A stretch of DNA of 10,458 nt. Origin: an uncultured Eubacteriales bacterium. GTDB lineage: Bacteria > Bacillota_A > Clostridia > Oscillospirales > Oscillospiraceae. Both the position numbers and the translations under genes were made by a program. Position 1 is the stretch's first letter, and every line of letters starts with the position of its first letter. Below are positions 5,371 to 10,458 of this stretch, piece after piece. Under the pieces are notes generated by a model. It searched no databases, had not been told where the DNA came from, and was given only the letters and a program-made list of their open reading frames with translations. The stretch lies in assembly GCA_949742895.1 (NCBI GenBank), contig CATJRT010000062.1:1-10458 (forward strand), given 5' to 3'.

Positions 5371-5898
5371 ATGAATGAAGCCACTGAAACCGAGATGACC
5401 GGCCAACCGGTCCGCTCGCTCCAATATATGCTCAACCGCCTCGCCATCCAGTACCCCCAGCTCCCCCGCCTGTCGGTGGACGGGGTATTCGGCGAACGCA
5501 CGCTGGAGGCCGTCATGGTATTCCAGCGGGATTTTCATCCCCCCGTCACCGGCGTGGTAAATAATGAAACCTGGAATGCCATCCGCACCGAGTTCCTTCA
5601 AGTAGAGCTGCTGTACGGCGCACCGCCCCCGCTGAACGTACTGCCCGACGGCTCCTATACTGCTCCCCAAGGGCAGGAATGTCCTCCGCTGCTCATTGTC
5701 CAGGCCATGTTCTCCTCTCTGTCCAAGGTGATGACCAACTTTGAGCCCTGCGACATGAACGCCTGTAACGACGGAAAAACCCACGAAAACCTGCGCACCA
5801 TCCAGCGTCTGGCCGACCTCCCCATCACCGGAACGCTGGACCGGGTGACCTGGTCCTATCTGGTCCAGCTCTATCAGACCCTGGTCACACGGGGATAG
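5371..5898 (+). CDS. Peptidoglycan-binding domain protein, third gene of cluster
   Basis: This 175-residue protein has no signal peptide. Residues about 11-75 form a PG_binding_1 domain (SLQYMLNRLAIQYPQLPRL, then VDGVFGERT and AVMVFQ) closely like the first such domain of the upstream protein, including the Y-P-x-x-P-R insertion, so the two probably arose by duplication. A second, degenerate copy spans about 106-170, with LRTIQRLADLPITGTLDRVT at 141-160 and no D-G-x-F-G motif. A proline-rich linker (84-104) joins them. Cysteines occur at 104, 127 and 132, a C-x4-C pair within the degenerate copy. The start has AGGAAGG (5352-5358) about 12 bases upstream, longer than ideal. It lies 21 bases after the SpoIID-like gene, so it is in the same operon. 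No enzyme domain is seen; a wall-binding partner role is inferred. Confidence 0.82.
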   Translation: MNEATETEMTGQPVRSLQYMLNRLAIQYPQLPRLSVDGVFGERTLEAVMVFQRDFHPPVTGVVNNETWNAIRTEFLQVELLYGAPPPLNVLPDGSYTAPQGQECPPLLIVQAMFSSLSKVMTNFEPCDMNACNDGKTHENLRTIQRLADLPITGTLDRVTWSYLVQLYQTLVTRG

Positions 5899-5926
5899 GC
5901 CATCTCCCGATTGCGGCAAATAATGC

Positions 5927-5955
5927 TTGTCAACCGCCCCTGTTTTGGCTATAAT
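5927..5955 (+). promoter_or_regulatory. Promoter of the DUF4364/CmpB-like pair
   Basis: TTGTCA (5927-5932) and TATAAT (5950-5955) are separated by 17 bases, a near-consensus housekeeping promoter. Transcription should start near 5962. The leader holds a hairpin, CCCGGC-CTCC-GCCGGG at 5973-5988, directly before the ribosome site AGAGGG (5993-5998). That stem could protect the message end or reduce ribosome access; it has no T run. Confidence 0.82.
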
Positions 5956-6004
5956 ATGAAATAACGCCATCACCCGGCCTCCGCCGGGGGAAAGAGGGAC
6001 GGAT

Positions 6005-6538
6005 ATGGCAGGCTTTATCCACGACAAGCTGGACATCAAACTGCTGGTGCTATATATCATGGCGCGGACCGCCGCGCCCATCGACTTCGCCACCCTCACC
6101 GACCTGTCCATGTGTGACAGCGGCGTGGACTACTTCCAGTTTGCCGAGGCGGTTTCGGAGCTGGTGGACAGCGGCCACCTGGAGCAGCAGGAGGAGTATT
6201 ACACCATCACCGGCAAGGGCCGCCGGGACGGCGCCAATGGGGAAAGCAGCCTTGCATCCCCAGTCCGACGCCGGTGCGACCAGCGGCTGGCGCCGCTGAA
6301 CCAGGCGCTGAAGCGCAAGGCCCAGGTGCGGGCAGAGGTGGAGGCCCGGCCCGACGGCGCTCAGGTCCGCCTGAGCATGGACGACGACAGCGGCCCGCTG
6401 TTCTCCCTGGCCCTGTTGGCCCCCTCCCAGGCTGAGGGACAGCATATCGCGGATTACTTCCTGCGCCACCCGGACCGGGTCTATAACGGTATTCTGGGTG
6501 TACTGCTTACCAACGATAACAGGAGTGAAAACGATTGA
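6005..6538 (+). CDS. DUF4364 family protein, winged-helix-like
   Basis: This 177-residue soluble protein matches the DUF4364 family of Clostridia in layout. The N-terminal third (about 6-72) looks like a winged helix: DKLDIKLLVLYIMARTAAPI, then a helix at FATLTDLS, then VDYFQFAEAVSELVDSGHLE and the wing EYYTITGKGRR. A helix-rich linker with many Arg and Lys (about 85-112) and a beta-rich C-terminal part (VRLSMDDDSGPLFSLALLAP) follow, where family members are also conserved. A DNA-binding regulatory role is likely from the fold, but no target is known to me. It has its own near-consensus promoter. The stop codon overlaps the TTG start of the next gene (TTGA), so the two are translated together. 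Confidence 0.82.
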   Translation: MAGFIHDKLDIKLLVLYIMARTAAPIDFATLTDLSMCDSGVDYFQFAEAVSELVDSGHLEQQEEYYTITGKGRRDGANGESSLASPVRRRCDQRLAPLNQALKRKAQVRAEVEARPDGAQVRLSMDDDSGPLFSLALLAPSQAEGQHIADYFLRHPDRVYNGILGVLLTNDNRSEND

Positions 6539-7353
6539 ACATCCTTGGCTATCCCCTGATTGACCTGTTTCTCTACTTCATTTTCTATTCCTTTTGCGGC
6601 TGGGTGATGGAGACCTGCTACTGCTCCATCTGTGAGCGCAGGCTGGTCCCCCGCGGCTTCCTGTACGGCCCCATCTGTCCCATCTATGGCACCGGAGTAC
6701 TGCTGATGATTCTGTTTTTCACCCCACTGAAAAGCCATCTGGCCCTGTTCTACGTGACCGCAGTGGTGGTCATGAGCGCCTGGGAATATTTTGTGGCTTG
6801 GCTGCTGGAAACCACCACCCACGTCAAGTACTGGGACTACTCCCAGTTCCGCTTTAACCTCAAGGGCCGCATCTGCCTGTGGGTGGCCCTGATGTGGGGG
6901 GTACTGTCCTACGTGGTGATTTTCTGGATTCACCCCCCTGTGGAGGGCCTGTTTGAAACCCTTCAGCCCTGGCTGAAATACGCGCTGGGCGGCGTCCTGC
7001 TGGCCGTTCTGGTGGTGGATGCCACCCTGACCATCCGCCACCTGGCCCTGGTCTCCAAGCTGGTGGTGACCGTCACCAAAGCGGGCGAGGAACTCCAGCT
7101 TCAGCTCTCTTTGGGCAAAGCGGAGCTTGCCGGCCTTTTGGAGGACAAAACCGCTGGCCTGCGTCAAAGGTACAGCGCCGAGATCGCCCAGCTTGAGCGC
7201 TACAGCCGCCGGTTCCGCGCTACTTATTCCAAGATGACGGTAAACCGCCGGTACACCGTACGTAAAGAGGACCTTCTTGCCGCCGCCGAGCTGGCGAAGG
7301 AAGAGCTGCTCAAGCGCAAAGAATCGCTGAAGGCCCGCCGCCCCTCCAAATAA
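6535..7353 (+). CDS. CmpB-like membrane protein (putative ABC-transporter type IV family)
   Basis: This 272-residue protein resembles the ABC_trans_CmpB (DUF1113) family. It has about five membrane segments (near residues 5-24, 48-64, 68-90, 112-132 and 148-167) and the family marks FYSFCGWVMETCYC (17-30) and RRLVPRGFLYGPICPIYGTG (35-54). The charged C-terminal tail (about 180-268), rich in Leu, Glu, Lys and Arg, looks like a cytoplasmic coiled coil. The start is TTG at 6535, supported by AGGAG (6521-6525) with 9 bases of spacing and by overlap with the DUF4364 stop codon. Despite the family name, no ABC ATPase gene lies beside it and transport has not been shown for most members, so the function is uncertain. 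A bidirectional terminator follows directly. Confidence 0.85.
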   Translation: MNILGYPLIDLFLYFIFYSFCGWVMETCYCSICERRLVPRGFLYGPICPIYGTGVLLMILFFTPLKSHLALFYVTAVVVMSAWEYFVAWLLETTTHVKYWDYSQFRFNLKGRICLWVALMWGVLSYVVIFWIHPPVEGLFETLQPWLKYALGGVLLAVLVVDATLTIRHLALVSKLVVTVTKAGEELQLQLSLGKAELAGLLEDKTAGLRQRYSAEIAQLERYSRRFRATYSKMTVNRRYTVRKEDLLAAAELAKEELLKRKESLKARRPSK

Positions 7354-7354
7354 T

Positions 7355-7399
7355 GCATAAAACAGGCCCTGCGGCATCACCGCAGGGCCTGCTTTATGC
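7355..7399. terminator. Bidirectional terminator between the CmpB-like gene and deoC
   Basis: CAGGCCCTGCGG (7363-7374) and CCGCAGGGCCTG (7380-7391) form a 12-base-pair stem with a 5-base loop. GCATAAA (7355-7361) and TTTATGC (7393-7399) extend it, giving short T-rich sides in both directions. It starts 2 bases after one stop codon and contains the stop codon of the convergent deoC gene, so one element serves both transcripts. Confidence 0.87.
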
Positions 7400-8044
7400 T
7401 CTGACCAGCCCGATAATCCGGCTGGTTCCCAGGCGGTCCGCCCCCAGGGCCAGGAAGTCCGCCGCATCCTGGAGCGTAGAGACGCCCCCCGCCGCCTTGA
7501 TTTTTACATGGGGGGCCACATTGGCCTTGAACAGCGCCACGTCCTCCCGCGTAGCCCCGCCGGTGGAAAAGCCGGTGGAGGTCTTGATGAAGTCCGCTCC
7601 GCTGGCCGACACAATTTGGCACAGCTTCACCTTTTCCTCCCGGTCCAGCAGGCAGGCCTCCACAATGACCTTTAGCACCTGCCGGCCGCAAGCCTCCTTT
7701 ACCGCCCGGATTTCCTCCAGCACAGCGTCCCACCGGCGGTCCTTTACCCAGCCCAGGTTTACCACCATGTCAATTTCAGCCGCACCGGCGGCAATGGCGT
7801 CCTTGGCCTCAAGCACCTTGACGGCGGTGGTGGAATAGCCGTTTGGAAAGCCGATAACGGTACACACCGGCAGTCTGTCCCCCAGGTAATCCACCGCCTG
7901 CCCCACATAGCTGGCGGGTATGCACACGCTGGCACAGCCATATGCTTCCCCATCGTCGCAGAGCCGCCTGATCTCCTCCCATGTTGAATCCGGACGCAGC
8001 AGGGTGTGGTCCACTGCCGCCAGGATGGTCTTAATGTCGATCAC
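7394..8044 (-). CDS. deoC: Deoxyribose-phosphate aldolase
   Basis: This 216-residue protein has the normal length of the DeoC family. It splits 2-deoxyribose-5-phosphate into glyceraldehyde-3-phosphate and acetaldehyde in deoxynucleoside breakdown in the cytoplasm. Landmarks of the class I aldolase barrel are DHTLLRP (12-18), IGFPNG (64-69), EIDMVVN with D92, FIKTSTGF with the Schiff-base lysine K154, and KIKAAGGV with K183. All three catalytic residues are present. The start is GTG at 8044, with an AGAGGG-type ribosome site 8-9 bases upstream; no in-frame ATG lies nearby. It is a single gene here, without the pentomutase or nucleoside phosphorylase often found beside it. It is transcribed away from the HAD phosphatase gene. 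Confidence 0.96.
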   Translation of the reverse strand: MIDIKTILAAVDHTLLRPDSTWEEIRRLCDDGEAYGCASVCIPASYVGQAVDYLGDRLPVCTVIGFPNGYSTTAVKVLEAKDAIAAGAAEIDMVVNLGWVKDRRWDAVLEEIRAVKEACGRQVLKVIVEACLLDREEKVKLCQIVSASGADFIKTSTGFSTGGATREDVALFKANVAPHVKIKAAGGVSTLQDAADFLALGADRLGTSRIIGLVRA

Positions 8045-8078
8045 ATCTATCGCCCTCTCGCCTGTTTTTCCCTTTCAT

Positions 8079-8105
8079 ATTATATCCTCTGCCGGAAAAT
8101 TGCAA
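8079..8105 (-). promoter_or_regulatory. Likely promoter of deoC
   Basis: On the minus strand TATAAT lies at 8084-8079, with TTGCAA at 8105-8100 as -35 element after 15 bases (16 if read as CTTGCA). The -10 is perfect; the -35 is weak and the spacing short, so an activator or alternative spacing is possible. Transcription should start near 8072, about 28 bases before the GTG start. Confidence 0.65.
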
Positions 8106-8120
8106 GCGCACTCTGCCGGA
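8087..8120. repeat. Direct 10-base repeat flanking the deoC -35 element
   Basis: CTCTGCCGGA occurs at 8087-8096 and again at 8111-8120, 24 bases apart from start to start. One copy fills the spacer between the deoC -35 and -10 elements and the other lies just upstream of the -35. Such an arrangement suits a pair of operator half-sites for an unknown regulator. With only two copies of 10 bases, chance cannot be excluded. Confidence 0.45.
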
Positions 8121-8262
8121 GCCTCTGTTCAAAACTGTCGCTACCAGATGATGCTTTGCCGGTCTCACAAAAACAGACCGTTGGCCCCACAATTTTTTGC
8201 CGATTGTTTTGCTGTTATTTTACAGCTTGAAGCTCCCTTTTGAAGCCGGTGGGCAATTTTAT
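8121..8262. other. Intergenic DNA between deoC and HAD phosphatase promoters
   Basis: The space between the two divergent genes (8045-8348) holds both promoters, the 10-base direct repeat, and this AT-richer middle portion. Small open frames here have no ribosome site or recognisable product. One short inverted repeat, ACAAT with ATTGT around a 9-base loop near 8189-8207, is too weak to assign. No tRNA or known RNA element was seen. Confidence 0.4.
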
Positions 8263-8291
8263 TTGCGTTCCTCCAGGGACCGTGATACAAT
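8263..8291 (+). promoter_or_regulatory. Promoter of the HAD phosphatase gene
   Basis: TTGCGT (8263-8268) and TACAAT (8286-8291) are separated by 17 bases. Transcription should start near 8298, giving a leader of about 50 bases before the TTG start at 8349. Confidence 0.7.
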
Positions 8292-8348
8292 ACAACAATA
8301 GCAGTGAACCGGAGCTTCACTGTCAAGGTTATCAGGGAGGACGAACCC

Positions 8349-8975
8349 TTGTACATATTCGATTTGGACGGCACCATCACCGACACCAACGGCGTCTGGC
8401 TGGCAGTGGATGTGGAATTCTTGACCCGCCGGGGGCTGGAGCCTACCCTGGGCTACACAGAGCTGGTATCCCGCTCCATCTACCCCATCGCGGCCCAATT
8501 CACCAAAAGCTATTACAAGCTACCCGACACGCCGGAGGAGATCATGGCAGAATGGGACGCGCTGGCGCAGCGCCACTACCGGGAGCTGGCCCCCCTGAAG
8601 CCGGGGGCGGCGGCGTTCCTGCGCCGGTGCAGGGAAGAGGGGCGCCCCATGGCCCTGTTCACCGCCTGCCGTCCTTCCCTGTGCCGCGCGGCTCTGGACC
8701 GCCACGGCCTGACAGAGCTGTTCGCCCATATCGTTTACGCCGAGGAAATCGGCCTGGAGAAACGGGACCTCCGGTGCTTCCTGCGGCTGAGCGAGCTGAC
8801 CGGCACACCGCCGGACAAGTGCGTCCTCTTCGACGACAGCCCGGACAACTGCGCCACCGCCGCCCGTGCCGGGATGGACACCGTAGGAGTGTACGACCCG
8901 CTGTATGAGTCCCGCCAGGAGGAGCTGCGCCAGGCGTGCGCCCGGTACATCCGCTCCTTCGAGGAGCTGCTGTGA
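8349..8975 (+). CDS. HAD-family hydrolase, phosphatase-like
   Basis: This 208-residue protein has all four HAD motifs. Motif I is FDLDGTITDTNG with nucleophile D5 and acid/base D7; motif II is LFTACRPS with T105; motif III is a Lys in GLEKRD (K138); motif IV is LFDDSPDNCATAARAG with D162 and D163 for Mg2+. A helical cap of subfamily I type lies at about 17-85. It resembles phosphoglycolate phosphatase and related small-metabolite phosphatases; the substrate cannot be read from sequence. The TTG at 8349 is chosen because AGGGAGG at 8334-8340 gives 8 bases of spacing and because this family usually starts directly before motif I. An in-frame GTG at 8304 would add 15 residues, including the bases of that ribosome site. 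It is monocistronic, with its own promoter and terminator. Confidence 0.9.
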   Translation: MYIFDLDGTITDTNGVWLAVDVEFLTRRGLEPTLGYTELVSRSIYPIAAQFTKSYYKLPDTPEEIMAEWDALAQRHYRELAPLKPGAAAFLRRCREEGRPMALFTACRPSLCRAALDRHGLTELFAHIVYAEEIGLEKRDLRCFLRLSELTGTPPDKCVLFDDSPDNCATAARAGMDTVGVYDPLYESRQEELRQACARYIRSFEELL

Positions 8976-8983
8976 CGCGAAAT

Positions 8984-9016
8984 GCCCCGCCTGCTATGCA
9001 GGCGGGGCGCATTTTT
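8984..9016. terminator. Terminator after the HAD phosphatase gene, shared with the Suf-like operon
   Basis: GCCCCGCCTGC (8984-8994) and GCAGGCGGGGC (8998-9008) form a perfect 11-base-pair stem with a 3-base loop, followed by GCATTTTT ending at 9016. The T run overlaps the stop codon of the convergent SufB/SufD-like gene. On the minus strand the stem is followed by a weaker CATTTC, so it may end both transcripts. Confidence 0.87.
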
Positions 9017-9933
9017 CACCTCAAAAAGCCGTCCAGGATCTTCTGCTCGGCTTCCTCCTCCGTCAGCCCCAGGGTGAGGAGCTTGAGGATCTGATCCCCT
9101 GCGATCTTGCCGATGGCCGCCTCGTGGATGAGCTGGGCGTCCATGTGGTTGGCTACAATGGCCGGGATGGAGCTGACCTTCGCCTGCCCCATGATGATGG
9201 AGTCACACTGGACGTGGCCGAAGCAGGGGGCGTCCCCCTCCACCTGGGGGTAGAACACCTGCACCGAGCTGTCCTGGGCCACTGATCGGGAGACCACCTG
9301 CGTACGCGCTCCCTCTCCCTTCATGATGACGTCCATCTTGCTCTCGGCATACTGATCCCCGTGGGTGAGCAGCCGTTCGGTGACGGTGGCCTCCGCGCCC
9401 GCCTCCAGCTCCACCTTGGTGTACCGCTTGGTGTGGTCCACTCCCCGGATCTGGACGGTCTCAAGCTGGATGGAGGCGCCCTCCTCCAGGTAGACGATGG
9501 TGTGGGGGTTCATGATACGGCTCCCGGTGCCTTCCCCTTCGCCGTAGTGCTTCTCGGTGTAGCGCACCTTGGAGTTTTTGCCCACGTAGAAGGTGTGGAC
9601 GCCGTCGTGCTGGGTGGTGTCGCAGCCGTCGTTGTGGATGCCGCAGCCCGCAATGATGTCCACGTCGCACTCCTCGCCGATGAAAAAGTCGTTGTAGACC
9701 AGGTCATTCAGCCCGCTCTGGGTCAGCAGCACCGGGATGTGAACGTCCTGCCCCTTGGTGCCCGCCTTGATGCGGATGTCAATACCCGGCTTGTCCGTCT
9801 TGCTGGAAATCTCAATGGTATCCGTGCTCCGCCGGGAGTCCAGCGCGCCGTCCTTGCGGATGTTGTAAGCCCCCTTGGGCGTGCCGTCCATGTCGGCAAT
9901 CTGCCGCAGCAGCTCTGCGTCGGTGTGGTTCAT
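9016..9933 (-). CDS. SufB/SufD-family Fe-S cluster assembly scaffold
   Basis: This 305-residue protein has the SufBD core without the long N-terminal part of SufB proteins (more than 450 residues). The central region is a run of beta-helix-like strands, for example SIQLETVQIRGVDHTKRYTK (154-173). The C-terminal signature CFGHVQCDSIIMG (237-249) and LIHEAAIGKIAGDQILKLLT (268-287), then LGLTEEEAEQKILDGF, is diagnostic. C243 and E271 align by eye with the Cys and Glu needed in E. coli SufB (C405, E434), so it looks like a working scaffold rather than a SufD partner. C97 and C104 (GCGIHNDGC) are additional. Its ATG overlaps the stop of the SufC-like gene (ATGA). With a SufC-like ATPase it would form a two-gene system similar to the SMS (SmsC-SmsB) type described in archaea and anaerobes. 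No SufS or SufU lies in view. Confidence 0.9.
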   Translation of the reverse strand: MNHTDAELLRQIADMDGTPKGAYNIRKDGALDSRRSTDTIEISSKTDKPGIDIRIKAGTKGQDVHIPVLLTQSGLNDLVYNDFFIGEECDVDIIAGCGIHNDGCDTTQHDGVHTFYVGKNSKVRYTEKHYGEGEGTGSRIMNPHTIVYLEEGASIQLETVQIRGVDHTKRYTKVELEAGAEATVTERLLTHGDQYAESKMDVIMKGEGARTQVVSRSVAQDSSVQVFYPQVEGDAPCFGHVQCDSIIMGQAKVSSIPAIVANHMDAQLIHEAAIGKIAGDQILKLLTLGLTEEEAEQKILDGFLR

Positions 9934-10458
9934 TGCTCCCCCTCCTCTCCGATGAAGGCGCAGCCGGGCTGGGTGTTGGCCAGGATCTTGGGGAAAAGCT
10001 GCTCCCTGGGCCCCTGCTCAGTGACCACGCCGTTGGCCACCATGACAATCTCGTCCGCCAGGCTGATGATGCGCTCCTGGTGGGAGATGATGAGGATGGT
10101 GGCCGAACGCTTGTCATGAATATAGCGGAAGGTCTCGGTGAGCTTGGCGAAGGACCACAGGTCGATGCCCGCCTCCGGCTCGTCGAAGATCATCAGCGGC
10201 GCGTTCCGGGCCAGGATGGTGGCGATCTCGATGCGCTTCACCTCGCCGCCGGACAGGGACGCGTCCACCTCCCGGTCGATATAGTCCGCCGCGCACAGCC
10301 CCACCTGGGTGAGCAGGCGGCAGCCGTCGGTGCGGCTGAGGAAGGGGTTGCCCGCCGCCAGCCCCAGCAGGTCCCGCCCCCGCAGGCCCTTGAACCGGGG
10401 GGGCTGCTGGAAGCCGTAGCTGACCCCCAGGCGGGCCCGTTCGGTGATGTCCATGTGC
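9930..10458 (-). CDS. SufC-like Fe-S assembly ATPase (5' end beyond right edge)
   Basis: About 175 C-terminal codons of an ABC ATPase are present. The Q-loop region RARLGVSYGFQQPP, the signature LSGGEVKRIEIATIL, Walker B LMIFDEPEAGID and the H-loop LIISHQERI are all visible. The Walker A motif lies outside the window. An ATG at 10454 exists but sits before the Q loop in an uninterrupted frame, so it is not the true start. SufC proteins power Fe-S cluster assembly on SufB/SufD, and the R-A-x-L-G-x-x-x-x-F-Q-x-P region fits SufC better than a transporter ATPase. The partner scaffold gene follows with a 4-base overlap, and no permease is nearby. The D-loop reads EAGIDLWSF, slightly different from the usual S-G-L-D. 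Confidence 0.9.
   Translation of the reverse strand, partial: HMDITERARLGVSYGFQQPPRFKGLRGRDLLGLAAGNPFLSRTDGCRLLTQVGLCAADYIDREVDASLSGGEVKRIEIATILARNAPLMIFDEPEAGIDLWSFAKLTETFRYIHDKRSATILIISHQERIISLADEIVMVANGVVTEQGPREQLFPKILANTQPGCAFIGEEGEQ

Noticed and set aside
5891..5915. Possible terminator after the third peptidoglycan-binding gene
   Set aside because: GGGGAT and ATCTCCC pair poorly and no T run follows; the promoter at 5927 begins almost at once.
6481..7467. 328-codon minus-strand open frame across the CmpB-like gene
   Set aside because: It is antisense to a gene with clear family motifs and crosses the terminator; no ribosome site or known domain.
8189..8207. ACAAT-N9-ATTGT as a second Rex site
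   Set aside because: It has the wrong half-site sequence and spacing for the TTGTG-N8-CACAA pattern.
8304..8348. GTG at 8304 as start of the HAD phosphatase
   Set aside because: AGGGAGG at 8334-8340 would lie inside the coding region, while it is ideally placed for TTG at 8349, directly before motif I.
9361..10119. 252-codon plus-strand open frame
   Set aside because: It is antisense to the SufB/SufD-like and SufC-like genes and has no recognisable domain.

Overview
The window reads as chromosomal DNA from a GC-rich, anaerobic, probably spore-forming Clostridia member, most likely an Oscillospiraceae-type gut bacterium of the Flavonifractor/Oscillibacter kind. This rests on the gene set: a Rex redox repressor, S-layer homology (SLH) domains, a DUF4364 protein, a CmpB-like membrane protein, SpoIID-like and peptidoglycan-binding proteins, and a two-gene SufC/SufB-like operon. 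Strong AGGAGG-type ribosome sites and TTGACA/TATAAT promoters agree. The genus is inference; nothing in the window fixes it.

Layout. (a) 1-175: AT-rich edge of an insertion sequence, carrying the first 40 codons of an IS5-type transposase that leaves the window on the left. (b) 359-1762: a consensus promoter, an FMN riboswitch with a long expression platform, then a RibU-like riboflavin transporter and a flavin-type split-barrel protein that overlap by 20 bases, closed by a strong terminator. (c) 1891-3566, minus strand: rex followed by a secreted SLH protein, overlapping by ATGA. (d) 3567-3758: a divergent control region with a rex promoter, an 18-base Rex-box-like palindrome and a possible mother-cell sigma factor promoter facing right. 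(e) 3759-5898, plus strand: three co-directional genes, namely a beta-sandwich-like protein, a SpoIID/LytB-like domain fused to two peptidoglycan-binding domains, and a second peptidoglycan-binding protein. None has a signal peptide. (f) 6005-7353: DUF4364 protein and CmpB-like membrane protein, overlapping at stop and start. (g) 7394-8044, minus: deoxyribose-phosphate aldolase, sharing a terminator with (f). (h) 8349-8975, plus: a HAD-family phosphatase with a TTG start. (i) 9016-10458, minus: SufC-like ATPase (cut by the right edge) and a single SufB/SufD-like scaffold.

How the parts fit. Region (b) is a flavin supply and use unit that should be shut off when FMN is plentiful. Regions (c) to (e) put the NADH/NAD+ sensor Rex between two sets of cell-envelope genes and give both sides a shared candidate operator. 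Region (i) looks like a reduced iron-sulfur assembly system with one scaffold instead of the SufB-SufD pair. The most interesting unexplained unit is the three-gene cluster at 3759-5898 with its control region. No CRISPR array, tRNA, rRNA or phage genes were seen.
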